Positions 27,993 to 35,406 of a DNA stretch of 64,000 nucleotides are shown here, one piece after another (position 1 is the first letter of the stretch; every line of letters starts with the position of its first letter). Made by a program: the position numbers and the translations under genes. The notes below the pieces were generated by a model. That model was not told where the DNA came from. It saw only the letters and a program-made list of their open reading frames with translations, and made no database searches. The DNA is from Roseovarius aestuariivivens (lineage in GTDB: Bacteria; Pseudomonadota; Alphaproteobacteria; Rhodobacterales; Rhodobacteraceae): assembly GCF_004761875.1 (NCBI RefSeq), contig NZ_SJEY01000001.1:372001-436000 (forward strand). Direction: 5' to 3'.

Positions 27993-28069
27993 GTGCCGCC
28001 TTAGCTCAGTAGGTTAGAGCGCTAGATTGTGGATCTAGAGGTCCCCCGTTCGAGCCGGGGAGGCGGTAC
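27993..28069 (+). tRNA. tRNA-His (anticodon GTG)
   Basis: Cloverleaf: acceptor TGCCGCC / GGCGGTA with one G-T pair, the extra 5' G (G-1) opposite C73 that is diagnostic for tRNA-His, anticodon stem CTAGA / TCTAG with loop TTGTGGA giving GTG, and T-loop GTTCGAGCC. CCA is not encoded. Confidence 0.95.
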
Positions 28070-28108
28070 CACTTCTTCCTTAGCAAAGGAACCCTTCTGC
28101 TTGTCCGT

Positions 28109-28420
28109 TCACGGCTGTGTCGTGATCTGGATAGTCTGGCGCAGCTTTCCGGTATCCGCGTCGAACACCATGATTTCATTGGATTTCGTCACGATGGCGT
28201 ACCAGCCGTCGCCCTTGGTGACGGCGATGGGCACGGTGCCGTCAGGCAAGGTGATCCGGTCGGGAAAGGCTGGCGCGGAGGTGCCGGAGAAGCGGGTGAC
28301 AAGCAGGCCGATGATCACTACAAGCCCGATGATCATCGTGGCGCTGAGCGTCGTCACGAGGAAGCGCAGGTATTTCACGAGGGCCGGATCGACCGGCTGA
28401 GGCTCTGGATTGTCGGTCAT
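28109..28420 (-). CDS. DUF6476-like single-pass membrane protein
   Basis: 103 residues from the ATG at 28420. After a short polar N-terminus (MTDNPEPQPVDPALVKYLRF) there is one strong membrane helix (about residues 22-45) and a small beta-rich domain with KGDGWYAIVTKSNEIMVFDADTG. Topology suggests a periplasmic C-terminal domain. The family is one I recall as DUF6476, of unknown role. Its ATG overlaps the ATG of the divergent RluA-family gene by two bases (shared CATG). GAGAGGGG lies at fair distance upstream, inside the coding start of the other gene. Confidence 0.78.
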   Translation of the reverse strand: MTDNPEPQPVDPALVKYLRFLVTTLSATMIIGLVVIIGLLVTRFSGTSAPAFPDRITLPDGTVPIAVTKGDGWYAIVTKSNEIMVFDADTGKLRQTIQITTQP

Positions 28421-29465
28421 GGATGAACGTCCCCTCTCGGTCCGCATCGCGGCCGATCCGCCGCCCCGCCTTGATAAGGCGCTTGCGCGCGATGTGCCAG
28501 AGGACGCGGCGCTGTCGCGCACGCGGTTGGCGCGGCTCATTGCCGAGGGTCAGGTGCGGCTGCGGGGGGTCGTGGTGACGGATGCCAAGACGCGCGTGGA
28601 GGAGGGCGACATCGTGGAGATCACGGTGCCGCAGGTGGCCGAGGTGGAAACGGTCGCGCAGGACATCGCCCTGAGCGTCGTCTATGAGGATGACGATCTG
28701 ATCGTCGTCGAAAAGCCCGCGGGCATGGTCGTGCATCCCGCACCGGGAAGCCCGGACGGCACGCTGGTTAACGCCCTGTTGCATCATTGCGGCGACACGC
28801 TTTCCGGGGTGGGCGGCGAGAAACGCCCCGGCATTGTGCACCGGATCGACAAGGACACCAGCGGACTTCTAGTTGTGGCCAAGTCCGATCGGGCGCATCA
28901 CGGCCTTGCGCAACAGTTCGAAGCCCATACCGTAGAGCGAAAATATTACGCTGTGGTTAACGGCAGTCCCGATACCGCCGATCCGCGTCTGAAGGGTGTC
29001 AAAGGCGTCAGTTTCGAGCCCGGCAATATCGTGAAACTGACCACGCAACTGGCCCGGCACAAGACTGACCGGCAGCGCCAAGCCGTTATTTTTCAAGGCG
29101 GACGTCACGCGGTGACGCGCGTGCGGGTGGTCGAGACTTTCGGGGCGCCGCCGCAGGCCGCGCTGGTGGAATGCTGGCTGGAAACCGGCCGTACCCACCA
29201 GATTCGGGTGCACCTTGCGCATGCGGGACACGGATTGGTCGGGGATCCGGTCTATGGCGGGCGGCGCAAGCTTAACGCCAAAGCCTTGAGCGAAAAGGCA
29301 ATTTCCGCCGTTCAGGGATTTACGCGGCAAGCGCTTCATGCCGCTGTTCTGGGCTTCGAACACCCGGTCAGCGGCGAAAGCATGCGGTTCGAGGCGGAGA
29401 TGCCCGAGGACATGGCGGAACTGTGCGAGGCGTTGCGCGACGGTGGAACCGGGACGGTGTCTTAA
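28419..29465 (+). CDS. RluA/RluD family 23S rRNA pseudouridine synthase
   Basis: 348 residues from the ATG at 28419 (MDERPLSVRIAADPPPRL); a TTG at 28410 would add three. An N-terminal S4 RNA-binding domain (RTRLARLIAEGQVRLRG) precedes the catalytic domain with GIVHRIDKDTSGLLVVAK, where the aspartate after HRI is the catalytic residue, and GRTHQIRVHLAHAGHGLVGD. Of the RluA group, RluD (U1911/1915/1917 of helix 69) is the likeliest match, given the S4 domain and the direct linkage to rpoH in related genomes. There is no obvious ribosome-binding site, and the start is shared with the divergent membrane protein gene. Confidence 0.92.
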   Translation: MDERPLSVRIAADPPPRLDKALARDVPEDAALSRTRLARLIAEGQVRLRGVVVTDAKTRVEEGDIVEITVPQVAEVETVAQDIALSVVYEDDDLIVVEKPAGMVVHPAPGSPDGTLVNALLHHCGDTLSGVGGEKRPGIVHRIDKDTSGLLVVAKSDRAHHGLAQQFEAHTVERKYYAVVNGSPDTADPRLKGVKGVSFEPGNIVKLTTQLARHKTDRQRQAVIFQGGRHAVTRVRVVETFGAPPQAALVECWLETGRTHQIRVHLAHAGHGLVGDPVYGGRRKLNAKALSEKAISAVQGFTRQALHAAVLGFEHPVSGESMRFEAEMPEDMAELCEALRDGGTGTVS

Positions 29466-29502
29466 CCGTTGATTTTACGATGAAAGAGCGATGTGACATC
29501 CG

Positions 29503-29530
29503 TACACAACGCATACACAGGCCGTACACC
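29503..29530. repeat. three TACAC direct repeats with 11-bp spacing
   Basis: TACAC occurs at 29504-29508, 29515-29519 and 29526-29530, exactly 11 bp apart, within the 278-bp region between the RluA-family gene and rpoH. Equal spacing near one helical turn suggests tandem sites for one protein; the binder is unknown. Confidence 0.5.
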
Positions 29531-29679
29531 GCCGCGCAGACCTGTGGGCTTGTCCGAAACTCTTAACGCGCGGTCGCGGGGTCTGACAGAAACTGCACGG
29601 TTGCGTGAAAACGCGTAGCTTTTCTGGCAAAACGACGGAACGTTGGTCATATTCCGTTAAACCGATTGGTTCACTCTTC

Positions 29680-29708
29680 TTGAAACGGCAGGAGGGTGCG
29701 CCTAGATA
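29680..29708 (+). promoter_or_regulatory. sigma-70 promoter of rpoH
   Basis: TTGAAA at 29680-29685, a 17-bp spacer and TAGATA at 29703-29708, 35 bp before the rpoH start codon. The extended form CTTGAA also resembles a sigma-32 -35 element, so autoregulation is possible. Confidence 0.65.
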
Positions 29709-29743
29709 AATGTTAAGCCGATAAACATTGGAGGGACCGAGGC

Positions 29744-30640
29744 TTGAGCAATTATGGCAATCTTCCCGCACCGTCGCCCGAAGCCGGGCTGAACCGGTAT
29801 CTGCAGGAGATCCGCAAGTTTCCCCTACTGGAACCGGAAGAAGAATACATGCTGGCCAAGCGGTGGGTCGAGGAACAGGATACCGAGGCCGCCCACAAGA
29901 TGGTGACGAGCCACTTGCGCCTCGCGGCCAAGATCGCGATGGGTTACCGCGGCTATGGCCTGCCGCAGGCCGAGGTGATTTCCGAGGCCAATGTGGGCCT
30001 GATGCAGGCGGTCAAGCGGTTCGACCCGGAGAAGGGGTTCCGCCTTGCGACCTATGCGATGTGGTGGATCCGCGCCAGCATTCAGGAATACATCCTGCGC
30101 AGCTGGTCCATGGTGAAGCTGGGCACGACGAGCGCGCAGAAAAAGCTTTTCTTCAACCTGCGCAAGGCCAAGGCGCGCATCGGCGCGCTGGAGGAAGGTG
30201 ACCTGCGGCCTGAGAACGTCAAGCAGATCGCGCATGATCTGGGCGTGACCGAGGACGAGGTCATCTCGATGAACCGCCGGATGTCCGGCGGCGACGCGTC
30301 TCTCAACGCTACGGTGGGCCAAGAAGGCGAAGGCACCATGCAGTGGCAGGATTGGCTGGAAGACGAGGACGCCAACCAGGCCGAGGATTATGAGAAGCGC
30401 GACGAGCTTGAGGCGCGGCGCGAGTTGCTGGCCGAGGCGATGGATGTGCTCAACGACCGCGAGAAGGATATCCTGACCCAGCGGCGCCTGAGCGAGAACG
30501 CGGTCACGCTTGAGGAACTGTCGGGCCAGTACGATGTGAGCCGCGAGCGGATCCGCCAGATCGAGGTACGTGCCTTCGAGAAGCTGCAGAAGCGGATGCG
30601 TGCGCTGGCCGGAGAAAAAGGTATGATGGCCGACGCCTGA
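29744..30640 (+). CDS. rpoH: RNA polymerase sigma-32 (heat-shock sigma factor)
   Basis: 298 residues with a TTG start at 29744 (MSNYGNLPAPSPEAGLNRYL), preceded by GGAGGGACCGAGG. Sigma-70 region 2 is seen as AKIAMGYRGYGLPQAEVISEANVGLMQAVKRF and the -10 recognition helix; the RpoH box QKKLFFNLR follows at about residues 130-140, and region 4 reads TLEELSGQYDVSRERIRQIEVRAFEKL. It directs transcription of chaperone and protease genes. Rhodobacterales usually have two rpoH genes, and I cannot tell which one this is. A sigma-70-like promoter lies upstream and an intrinsic terminator 28 bp after the stop, so it is monocistronic. Confidence 0.97.
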   Translation: MSNYGNLPAPSPEAGLNRYLQEIRKFPLLEPEEEYMLAKRWVEEQDTEAAHKMVTSHLRLAAKIAMGYRGYGLPQAEVISEANVGLMQAVKRFDPEKGFRLATYAMWWIRASIQEYILRSWSMVKLGTTSAQKKLFFNLRKAKARIGALEEGDLRPENVKQIAHDLGVTEDEVISMNRRMSGGDASLNATVGQEGEGTMQWQDWLEDEDANQAEDYEKRDELEARRELLAEAMDVLNDREKDILTQRRLSENAVTLEELSGQYDVSRERIRQIEVRAFEKLQKRMRALAGEKGMMADA

Positions 30641-30667
30641 CGATGTTCAGGCGGGGTCAAATCGGAT

Positions 30668-30698
30668 AGCCTCTCGCGCGGTGCGCGAGGGGCTTTTT
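30668..30698 (+). terminator. intrinsic terminator of rpoH
   Basis: Stem AGCCTCTCGCGC / GCGCGAGGGGCT with a three-base loop and one wobble pair, followed by TTTTT. It ends just before the next gene. Confidence 0.85.
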
Positions 30699-30711
30699 CA
30701 TGAGGTACGCG

Positions 30712-31749
30712 ATGCGATGGATGCGGCGGATCGGCCTGGCCTGCGGTCTGGGCGTGCTGGCGGCCTGCGGTCCGCAGATGACCGCGCAATATGGTCCCGC
30801 CGCGCCCGAGGGCCGGATCGTCAGCCTGATGGTGGCGATGCAGCGCCCGCTCGACGACACCGGGGCGCGTTTTGGCGCGCGCCGGGTGGAGGCGCTGCGC
30901 TATCTCCGGGCCGATATCTCGATCCCACCCGTTCATCGTCCGGGCCGGATCGAATGGGCCGAGGGGGCCGCCAACCCGTCCCGGCATTTCGTCGTGGCCG
31001 GAACGCAGGTGTTCGGGACCGAAGCGGCGTTCCTGCGCGAGGTGCGCGCGCGGCGCACGGGCCGCGAGACGCAGGTTTTCGTTCACGGCTACAACAACAC
31101 GCTGTCGCACGCCATGTACCGGCTGGCGCAGATGCGGGCGGATTTCGGAATGACCGGCGCGCCGGTGTTGTTTTCCTGGGCATCGGCGGGAGATCCGCGC
31201 GGCTATGTCTATGATCGCGACAGCGTGCTTTACGCGCGCGACGACCTTGAGGCGCTGCTTGCGCGGCTGACGGCGGAGGAGGGTGAGCGCGTGACGTTTC
31301 TGGCCCATTCCATGGGCGCGCATCTGGTGATGGAGGTCATGCGGCAGGCCGCGCTGCGGGGCGACCGGGCGCTTCTCGACCGGATCAGCGGTGTGGTGCT
31401 GATGTCGCCGGATCTCGACCCGGATCTCTTTCGCCGGCAGGTCGAGACGATCGGCGATCTGCCGCAGCCCTTTCTTATTTTCGTGAGTCAGCAGGACCGG
31501 GCCCTCAGGCTGTCGTCGCTGATTACCGGGCGCAAGCCGCGGCTGGGGCGGATCGACGGGCCCGAAGCGGTGGCCGGATTGCCGGTGAAGGTGATCGATT
31601 TCACCGCGCTGTCCGAGGGCGAGGGGATGGGGCACGCTGTGCCCGCGACGTCCCCGGCGGCGATCACCGTGTTGCGGGGCATGATCGACCAGGCGGCGAG
31701 AGGGGCAGAGGCCTTTGCCGATTACATGGTGCTGACCGCCAATCCGTGA
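30712..31749 (+). CDS. lipoprotein alpha/beta hydrolase (DUF900-type)
   Basis: 345 residues from the ATG at 30712, chosen over 30700 because GAGG lies eight bases before it and the upstream ATG abuts the rpoH terminator. The N-terminus is a lipoprotein signal with lipobox L16-A17-A18-C19, so the mature protein is lipid-anchored in the periplasm. The DUF900 alpha/beta hydrolase core shows VFVHGYNNTLSHAMYRLAQM, SWASAGDPRGYVYDRDSVLYAR and the nucleophile elbow FLAHSMGAHLVMEVMRQ. Family members are uncharacterised serine hydrolases, and the substrate is unknown. No partner gene is evident. Confidence 0.87.
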   Translation: MRWMRRIGLACGLGVLAACGPQMTAQYGPAAPEGRIVSLMVAMQRPLDDTGARFGARRVEALRYLRADISIPPVHRPGRIEWAEGAANPSRHFVVAGTQVFGTEAAFLREVRARRTGRETQVFVHGYNNTLSHAMYRLAQMRADFGMTGAPVLFSWASAGDPRGYVYDRDSVLYARDDLEALLARLTAEEGERVTFLAHSMGAHLVMEVMRQAALRGDRALLDRISGVVLMSPDLDPDLFRRQVETIGDLPQPFLIFVSQQDRALRLSSLITGRKPRLGRIDGPEAVAGLPVKVIDFTALSEGEGMGHAVPATSPAAITVLRGMIDQAARGAEAFADYMVLTANP

Positions 31750-31804
31750 TCTTGCGGGGCGGGCCGGGCGCGCCTAGCTTATCCTGGAAGACAAGGAGAC
31801 AGCC

Positions 31805-32074
31805 ATGGCCGGTGGATGGGCACGCGACGGCGCGGTGAGCGAACAGATCGAAGCCTCGATCGAGGATGAGTTGGCGCGGATGAAGGCCGCCAAGCGCCCG
31901 GTGGGCGAGAGCCTGACCCATTGTGCCGAGTGCGAGGAAGAGATCCCCGAGGCGCGTCGCGACGCCTTGCCCGGCGTGAAGCTGTGCATCGACTGCCAGC
32001 AGGAGCGCGACGGGGTGCAGGCGGCGCGCGGCGGAATCAATCGACGGGGCAGCAAGGACAGCCAGCTGAAGTGA
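31805..32074 (+). CDS. DksA/TraR-type C4 zinc-finger protein (YbiI-like)
   Basis: 89 residues with AAGGAGA upstream of the ATG. The C-terminal half holds the four-cysteine finger CAECEEEIPEARRDALPGVK followed by LCIDCQ, typical of the short DksA relatives. The long coiled-coil arm of true DksA is missing: only about 35 residues precede the finger. Short members are thought to bind the RNA polymerase secondary channel or to be phage and plasmid derived; here nothing indicates a mobile context. Convergent with the small membrane gene downstream. Confidence 0.88.
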   Translation: MAGGWARDGAVSEQIEASIEDELARMKAAKRPVGESLTHCAECEEEIPEARRDALPGVKLCIDCQQERDGVQAARGGINRRGSKDSQLK

Positions 32075-32133
32075 GCGCGGCGCGAGGTGCCGGGCCGCGG
32101 CCTATTGAGTTATTTCCAAGAAGAAGATGAGGT

Positions 32134-32373
32134 TTAGTCCCGGGGCGGCGGGCGGAATTTGCGCCAGAGCGGTTTGATGTCGAGCGCGGCGACGGCGAGG
32201 CCGAGGGGGATCATCCAGAAGCCCAGTACCGGCAGGAAGCCGAACACCCCGCCCAAGATCAGAAGGAGGCCGAGGATGAGGCGCAGGCCAGGGGGGACCT
32301 TGGCGCGGATACGCACGAGGAGCCGGCGCAAGCGGTTGCGCCAGCTGTGATTGACCGGGCCGGGTTTGGCCAT
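32134..32373 (-). CDS. small membrane protein (PGPGW-like)
   Basis: 79 residues, ATG at 32373 only three bases after the pepF stop, so it probably belongs to the pepF transcript. A basic N-terminus (HSWRNRLRRLLVRIRAKVP) is followed by PGLRLILGLLLILGGVFGFL and FWMIPLGLAVAAL, two closely spaced hydrophobic stretches typical of the PGPGW-type putative membrane family, and a basic tail. No function is known. Confidence 0.72.
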   Translation of the reverse strand: MAKPGPVNHSWRNRLRRLLVRIRAKVPPGLRLILGLLLILGGVFGFLPVLGFWMIPLGLAVAALDIKPLWRKFRPPPRD

Positions 32374-32376
32374 GGA

Positions 32377-34191
32377 TCAGTCTTCCATCGCCTCCAGCTC
32401 GTCGATGAAGCCGGAGATCATGGAAAGCCCCTTGTCCCAGAAGGCCGGATCGGTGGCGTCGAGGCCGAAGGGGGCCAGAAGCTCGGAGTGGTGTTTCGAG
32501 CCGCCCGCGCGGAGCATGTCGAAATACTTGTCCTGAAAGCCCTCGGGGTTTTCCTCGTAGACGGCATAAAGCGCGTTCACCAGCCCGTCGCCGAAGGCAT
32601 AGGCGTAGACGTAGAAGGGCGAGTGGACGAAGTGGGGGATATAGGCCCAGAAGGTCTCGTACCCGTCCATGAAGTCGAACGCCGGACCGAGGCTTTCGCC
32701 CTGCACCGACATCCAGAGATCGCCGATATCTTCGGGGGTGAGTTCCCCGCCGCGCCGGGCGTCGTGGAGTTTGCATTCGAAGTCATAGAAGGCGATCTGG
32801 CGGACGACGGTGTTGATCATGTCCTCGACCTTGCCCGCCAGCAGCACCTTGCGCTCTGCATCGTCCTTGGCCCCATCCAGCATCCGGCGGAACGTGAGCA
32901 TTTCGCCGAAGACCGACGCGGTTTCCGCCAGCGTGAGGGGGGTGGAGGAGAGAAGCTCGCCCTGATCGGCGGCCAGCACCTGATGGACGCCGTGACCCAG
33001 TTCATGGGCGAGCGTCATCACGTCGCGCGGTTTGCCGAGGTAGTTCAGCATCACGTAGGGGTGCACGTCGGTGACGGTGGGGTGCGCGAATGCACCCGGC
33101 GCCTTGCCGGGTTTCACGCCCGCGTCGATCCAGCCTTTCTCGAAGAAGGGCGTGGCCAACTCGCCCATCCGGGGATCGAAGCCCTCGTAGGCCTCCATCA
33201 CCATGGTGCGGGCGGTGGGCCAGTCGATGGTCTTCTTGGCCTCGATGGGCAGGGGCGCGTTGCGGTCCCAGACCTGCATCCGGTCGAGCCCGAGCCATTT
33301 GCGCTTGAGCTCGTAGTAGCGGTGGCTGAGTTTCGGGTAGGCATTTACGACCGCGTTGCGCAGCGCCTCGACGACCTCGGGCTCCACGTCGTTCGAGAGG
33401 TGCCGCCCGGTCTGGGGGGTGGGCATGCCACGCCAGCGGTCGATGACCTCTTTTTCCTTGGCCGAGGTGTTGTGCACGCGGGAAAAGATGCGGATGTTCT
33501 CGCCGAAGACGCGGGCCAGCTCGCGCGCGGCCGCTTCGCGCCGGTCGCGGTCTTGCTCGGTCAGCAGGTTGAGCGTGCCCTCGATGCCAAGCTCTTCGCC
33601 GTCGACGTGAAATGTCAGGCCCGCGATGGTCTCGTCGAAAAGCCGTTCCCACGCGTCGCCCACGACGCCGAGATCGTGCAGGAATTTCTCCAGCTCGTCG
33701 GACAGCTGATAGGGCTGCATCGCGCGGATGCGGCGCAGGACGGGCGCGTAGCGGGCGAGATCGGCGTTTTCAGCATAGAGCGATTTGAGGTGATCTTCGT
33801 CCAGGCGGTTGAGTTCGAGTGAGAAGAAGACCAGCGGCGTGGTGTAGGTGGTGATCTTCTCCTGACAGTCGGAGAGGAACTTGGTGCGCCCGCCATCGGT
33901 GGATTTCTGGTGATAGCGCAGGCCCGCGAAGGACATGATCCGGCCCGCGATGTTGGAAATCTTCTCGTCGCGCTGAATGCACTCCAGAAGGCCGGCGGCG
34001 TCGAGATCCGCCAGCTTGCCTTCGTAATCTGCCGCAAAGGACGCGCAGGCCTCTTCCAGCCAGTCGAGATCGCGCTTGAGCTCCGGCGCGTCTTCTCCGG
34101 TGTAGAGATCGTCGAGATTCCAATCCGGCAGATCGCCCAGATCCTTGCCGCCGCTTGTCTCGTGGGCGTCGAAGACAGGTTTGATGGTCAT
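32377..34191 (-). CDS. pepF: M3 family oligoendopeptidase (PepF-type)
   Basis: 604 residues from the ATG at 34191 with AAGAGGAG upstream. The M3 zinc site is visible as H396-E-L-G-H400 in TLAHELGHGVHQVLAADQGE, with the third-ligand glutamate in the following TLAETASVFGEML helix. The N-terminus (LPDWNLDDLYTGEDAPELK) and the C-terminal FVHSPFYVYAYAFGDGLVNALY block are those of PepF/oligoendopeptidase F. It is a cytosolic enzyme that degrades short peptides of roughly 7-17 residues. A small membrane protein gene follows three bases after the stop. Confidence 0.93.
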   Translation of the reverse strand: MTIKPVFDAHETSGGKDLGDLPDWNLDDLYTGEDAPELKRDLDWLEEACASFAADYEGKLADLDAAGLLECIQRDEKISNIAGRIMSFAGLRYHQKSTDGGRTKFLSDCQEKITTYTTPLVFFSLELNRLDEDHLKSLYAENADLARYAPVLRRIRAMQPYQLSDELEKFLHDLGVVGDAWERLFDETIAGLTFHVDGEELGIEGTLNLLTEQDRDRREAAARELARVFGENIRIFSRVHNTSAKEKEVIDRWRGMPTPQTGRHLSNDVEPEVVEALRNAVVNAYPKLSHRYYELKRKWLGLDRMQVWDRNAPLPIEAKKTIDWPTARTMVMEAYEGFDPRMGELATPFFEKGWIDAGVKPGKAPGAFAHPTVTDVHPYVMLNYLGKPRDVMTLAHELGHGVHQVLAADQGELLSSTPLTLAETASVFGEMLTFRRMLDGAKDDAERKVLLAGKVEDMINTVVRQIAFYDFECKLHDARRGGELTPEDIGDLWMSVQGESLGPAFDFMDGYETFWAYIPHFVHSPFYVYAYAFGDGLVNALYAVYEENPEGFQDKYFDMLRAGGSKHHSELLAPFGLDATDPAFWDKGLSMISGFIDELEAMED

Positions 34192-34365
34192 GGGCCGCTC
34201 CTCTTGTTCCGTTTTCGATGAGGTAATGCGCAGATCGAGCGAAGTACATGGACCGAACGGATTTTCGAGCAAAAAATTGGCCAAGATGCCCGCGAATCCC
34301 TTAGTATCGCGTGGGCAAGGGCGTGCGTCTGGCCCGAGTCTGTCAAAAATTAAGGGGAGGTTTTG

Positions 34366-35349
34366 ATGTCTGACATTGCAAAGAATCCGATTGTGATCGG
34401 CGCGGGCTGCGGTCTTGCGGGGCTATTCGTGGGGGCGATGTTGGCCACCGCGACGGTCAATACGAAGATCGCGGATGGCGTGAAACGCTCTGTCGCGAGC
34501 ATGACCGAGGCGGTCGAGGATGATAGCGGCGAGGCTGTGGCCGCGCTTGCCGAGCGGATCGAGGCGATGGAAGCCACGCTGGCGGAAAACGCGGCGAGCC
34601 TGGAAGGTCTGGGCGCGCAGGTGTCGTCGGATGTGGGCGCGCGGGTCGATGCGCTGGGCGCGCAGGTGAACGAGATCCGCGAGAGCCTTGGCGCGCAGAT
34701 CTCCGAGACGGGCGATGCGCTGGGCGCGCAGATTTCGCAGACGGCCTCGCAGGTGTCGCAGGCCGCGTCCGAGCAGGCCGCGGAGGCCGAAAGCGCCGTG
34801 GAGAGTGCGGCCGAAAGCGTCGAGGCCGCGGCGGAGGAAACCGCAGAATCGGTGGGGCTTGACAGCGCGGGTGGCGCGCTGGGCGTGGGTGAGACCGCGC
34901 GGCTTGCGGATGGCGCTGTGCGTGCCTTTGTGCAGCGGTTCGATGCAGAGGCCGGCATGGCGGTGCTTTCTGTCAACGGGGAGAGTTCCGAGCTTGCCGT
35001 GGGCGAATCCGTCGTGGCGCGCCACGAGGGCGGCGCATGCCGCGTGGGCCTGGGTGCGGTGACCGCGGAAGGCGTAGAGGTCACGTCGGATTGCAATGTA
35101 GAGGCCGGCAGCGACGCGCTGGGCGATGCCTATGGCGTTGGGTCTGTGGCACTTTTGGGCGACGGCAATCTGCGGGTCTTCGTGTCGGGCATTCTGGGCG
35201 GTGACGTGCGGCTGGCGATCAACGGGCTGACGACCGAGGTCGTGTCGGTGGGCGACACGGTGGAGGTCGAGACCGAGGGCGGCAGCTGCGCCGTGACCGT
35301 GACCGGCATTCGCGACAACCAGGTGTCGATGACCGGCGACTGTGGGTAA
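34366..35349 (+). CDS. membrane-anchored coiled-coil protein with duplicated C-terminal domain
   Basis: 327 residues from the ATG at 34366 with AGGGGAGG upstream. One N-terminal membrane helix (about residues 8-30) is followed by an alanine/glutamate-rich coiled coil to about residue 155, in which LGAQ recurs at residues 82, 97, 108 and 119; the last three are 11 residues apart, a hendecad pattern. The C-terminal half consists of two similar beta domains (about 170-245 and 255-327), each with a closing cysteine pair (GGACRVGLG to SDC; GGSCAVTVTG to GDC), which suggests a disulfide in each and a periplasmic position. I do not recognise a named family. Confidence 0.82.
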   Translation: MSDIAKNPIVIGAGCGLAGLFVGAMLATATVNTKIADGVKRSVASMTEAVEDDSGEAVAALAERIEAMEATLAENAASLEGLGAQVSSDVGARVDALGAQVNEIRESLGAQISETGDALGAQISQTASQVSQAASEQAAEAESAVESAAESVEAAAEETAESVGLDSAGGALGVGETARLADGAVRAFVQRFDAEAGMAVLSVNGESSELAVGESVVARHEGGACRVGLGAVTAEGVEVTSDCNVEAGSDALGDAYGVGSVALLGDGNLRVFVSGILGGDVRLAINGLTTEVVSVGDTVEVETEGGSCAVTVTGIRDNQVSMTGDCG

Positions 35350-35386
35350 GCGAGGCGCGTAGGGCGTGCTTTAGCGCGCCTTACCC
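35344..35386. terminator. hairpin between convergent genes
   Basis: Composite inverted repeat: GGGTAA (35344-35349) and GGCGCG (35354-35359) pair with CGCGCC (35375-35380) and TTACCC (35381-35386), separated by a 4-base bulge. It lies between the ends of two converging genes and could stop transcription from either side, but there is no T-run. Confidence 0.4.
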
Positions 35387-35406
35387 CTACCCCTTAGCCA
35401 TACCGG

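Noticed and set aside
32347..33822. 491-codon plus-strand frame
   Set aside because: Antisense to pepF, whose HELGH site and family blocks are intact.
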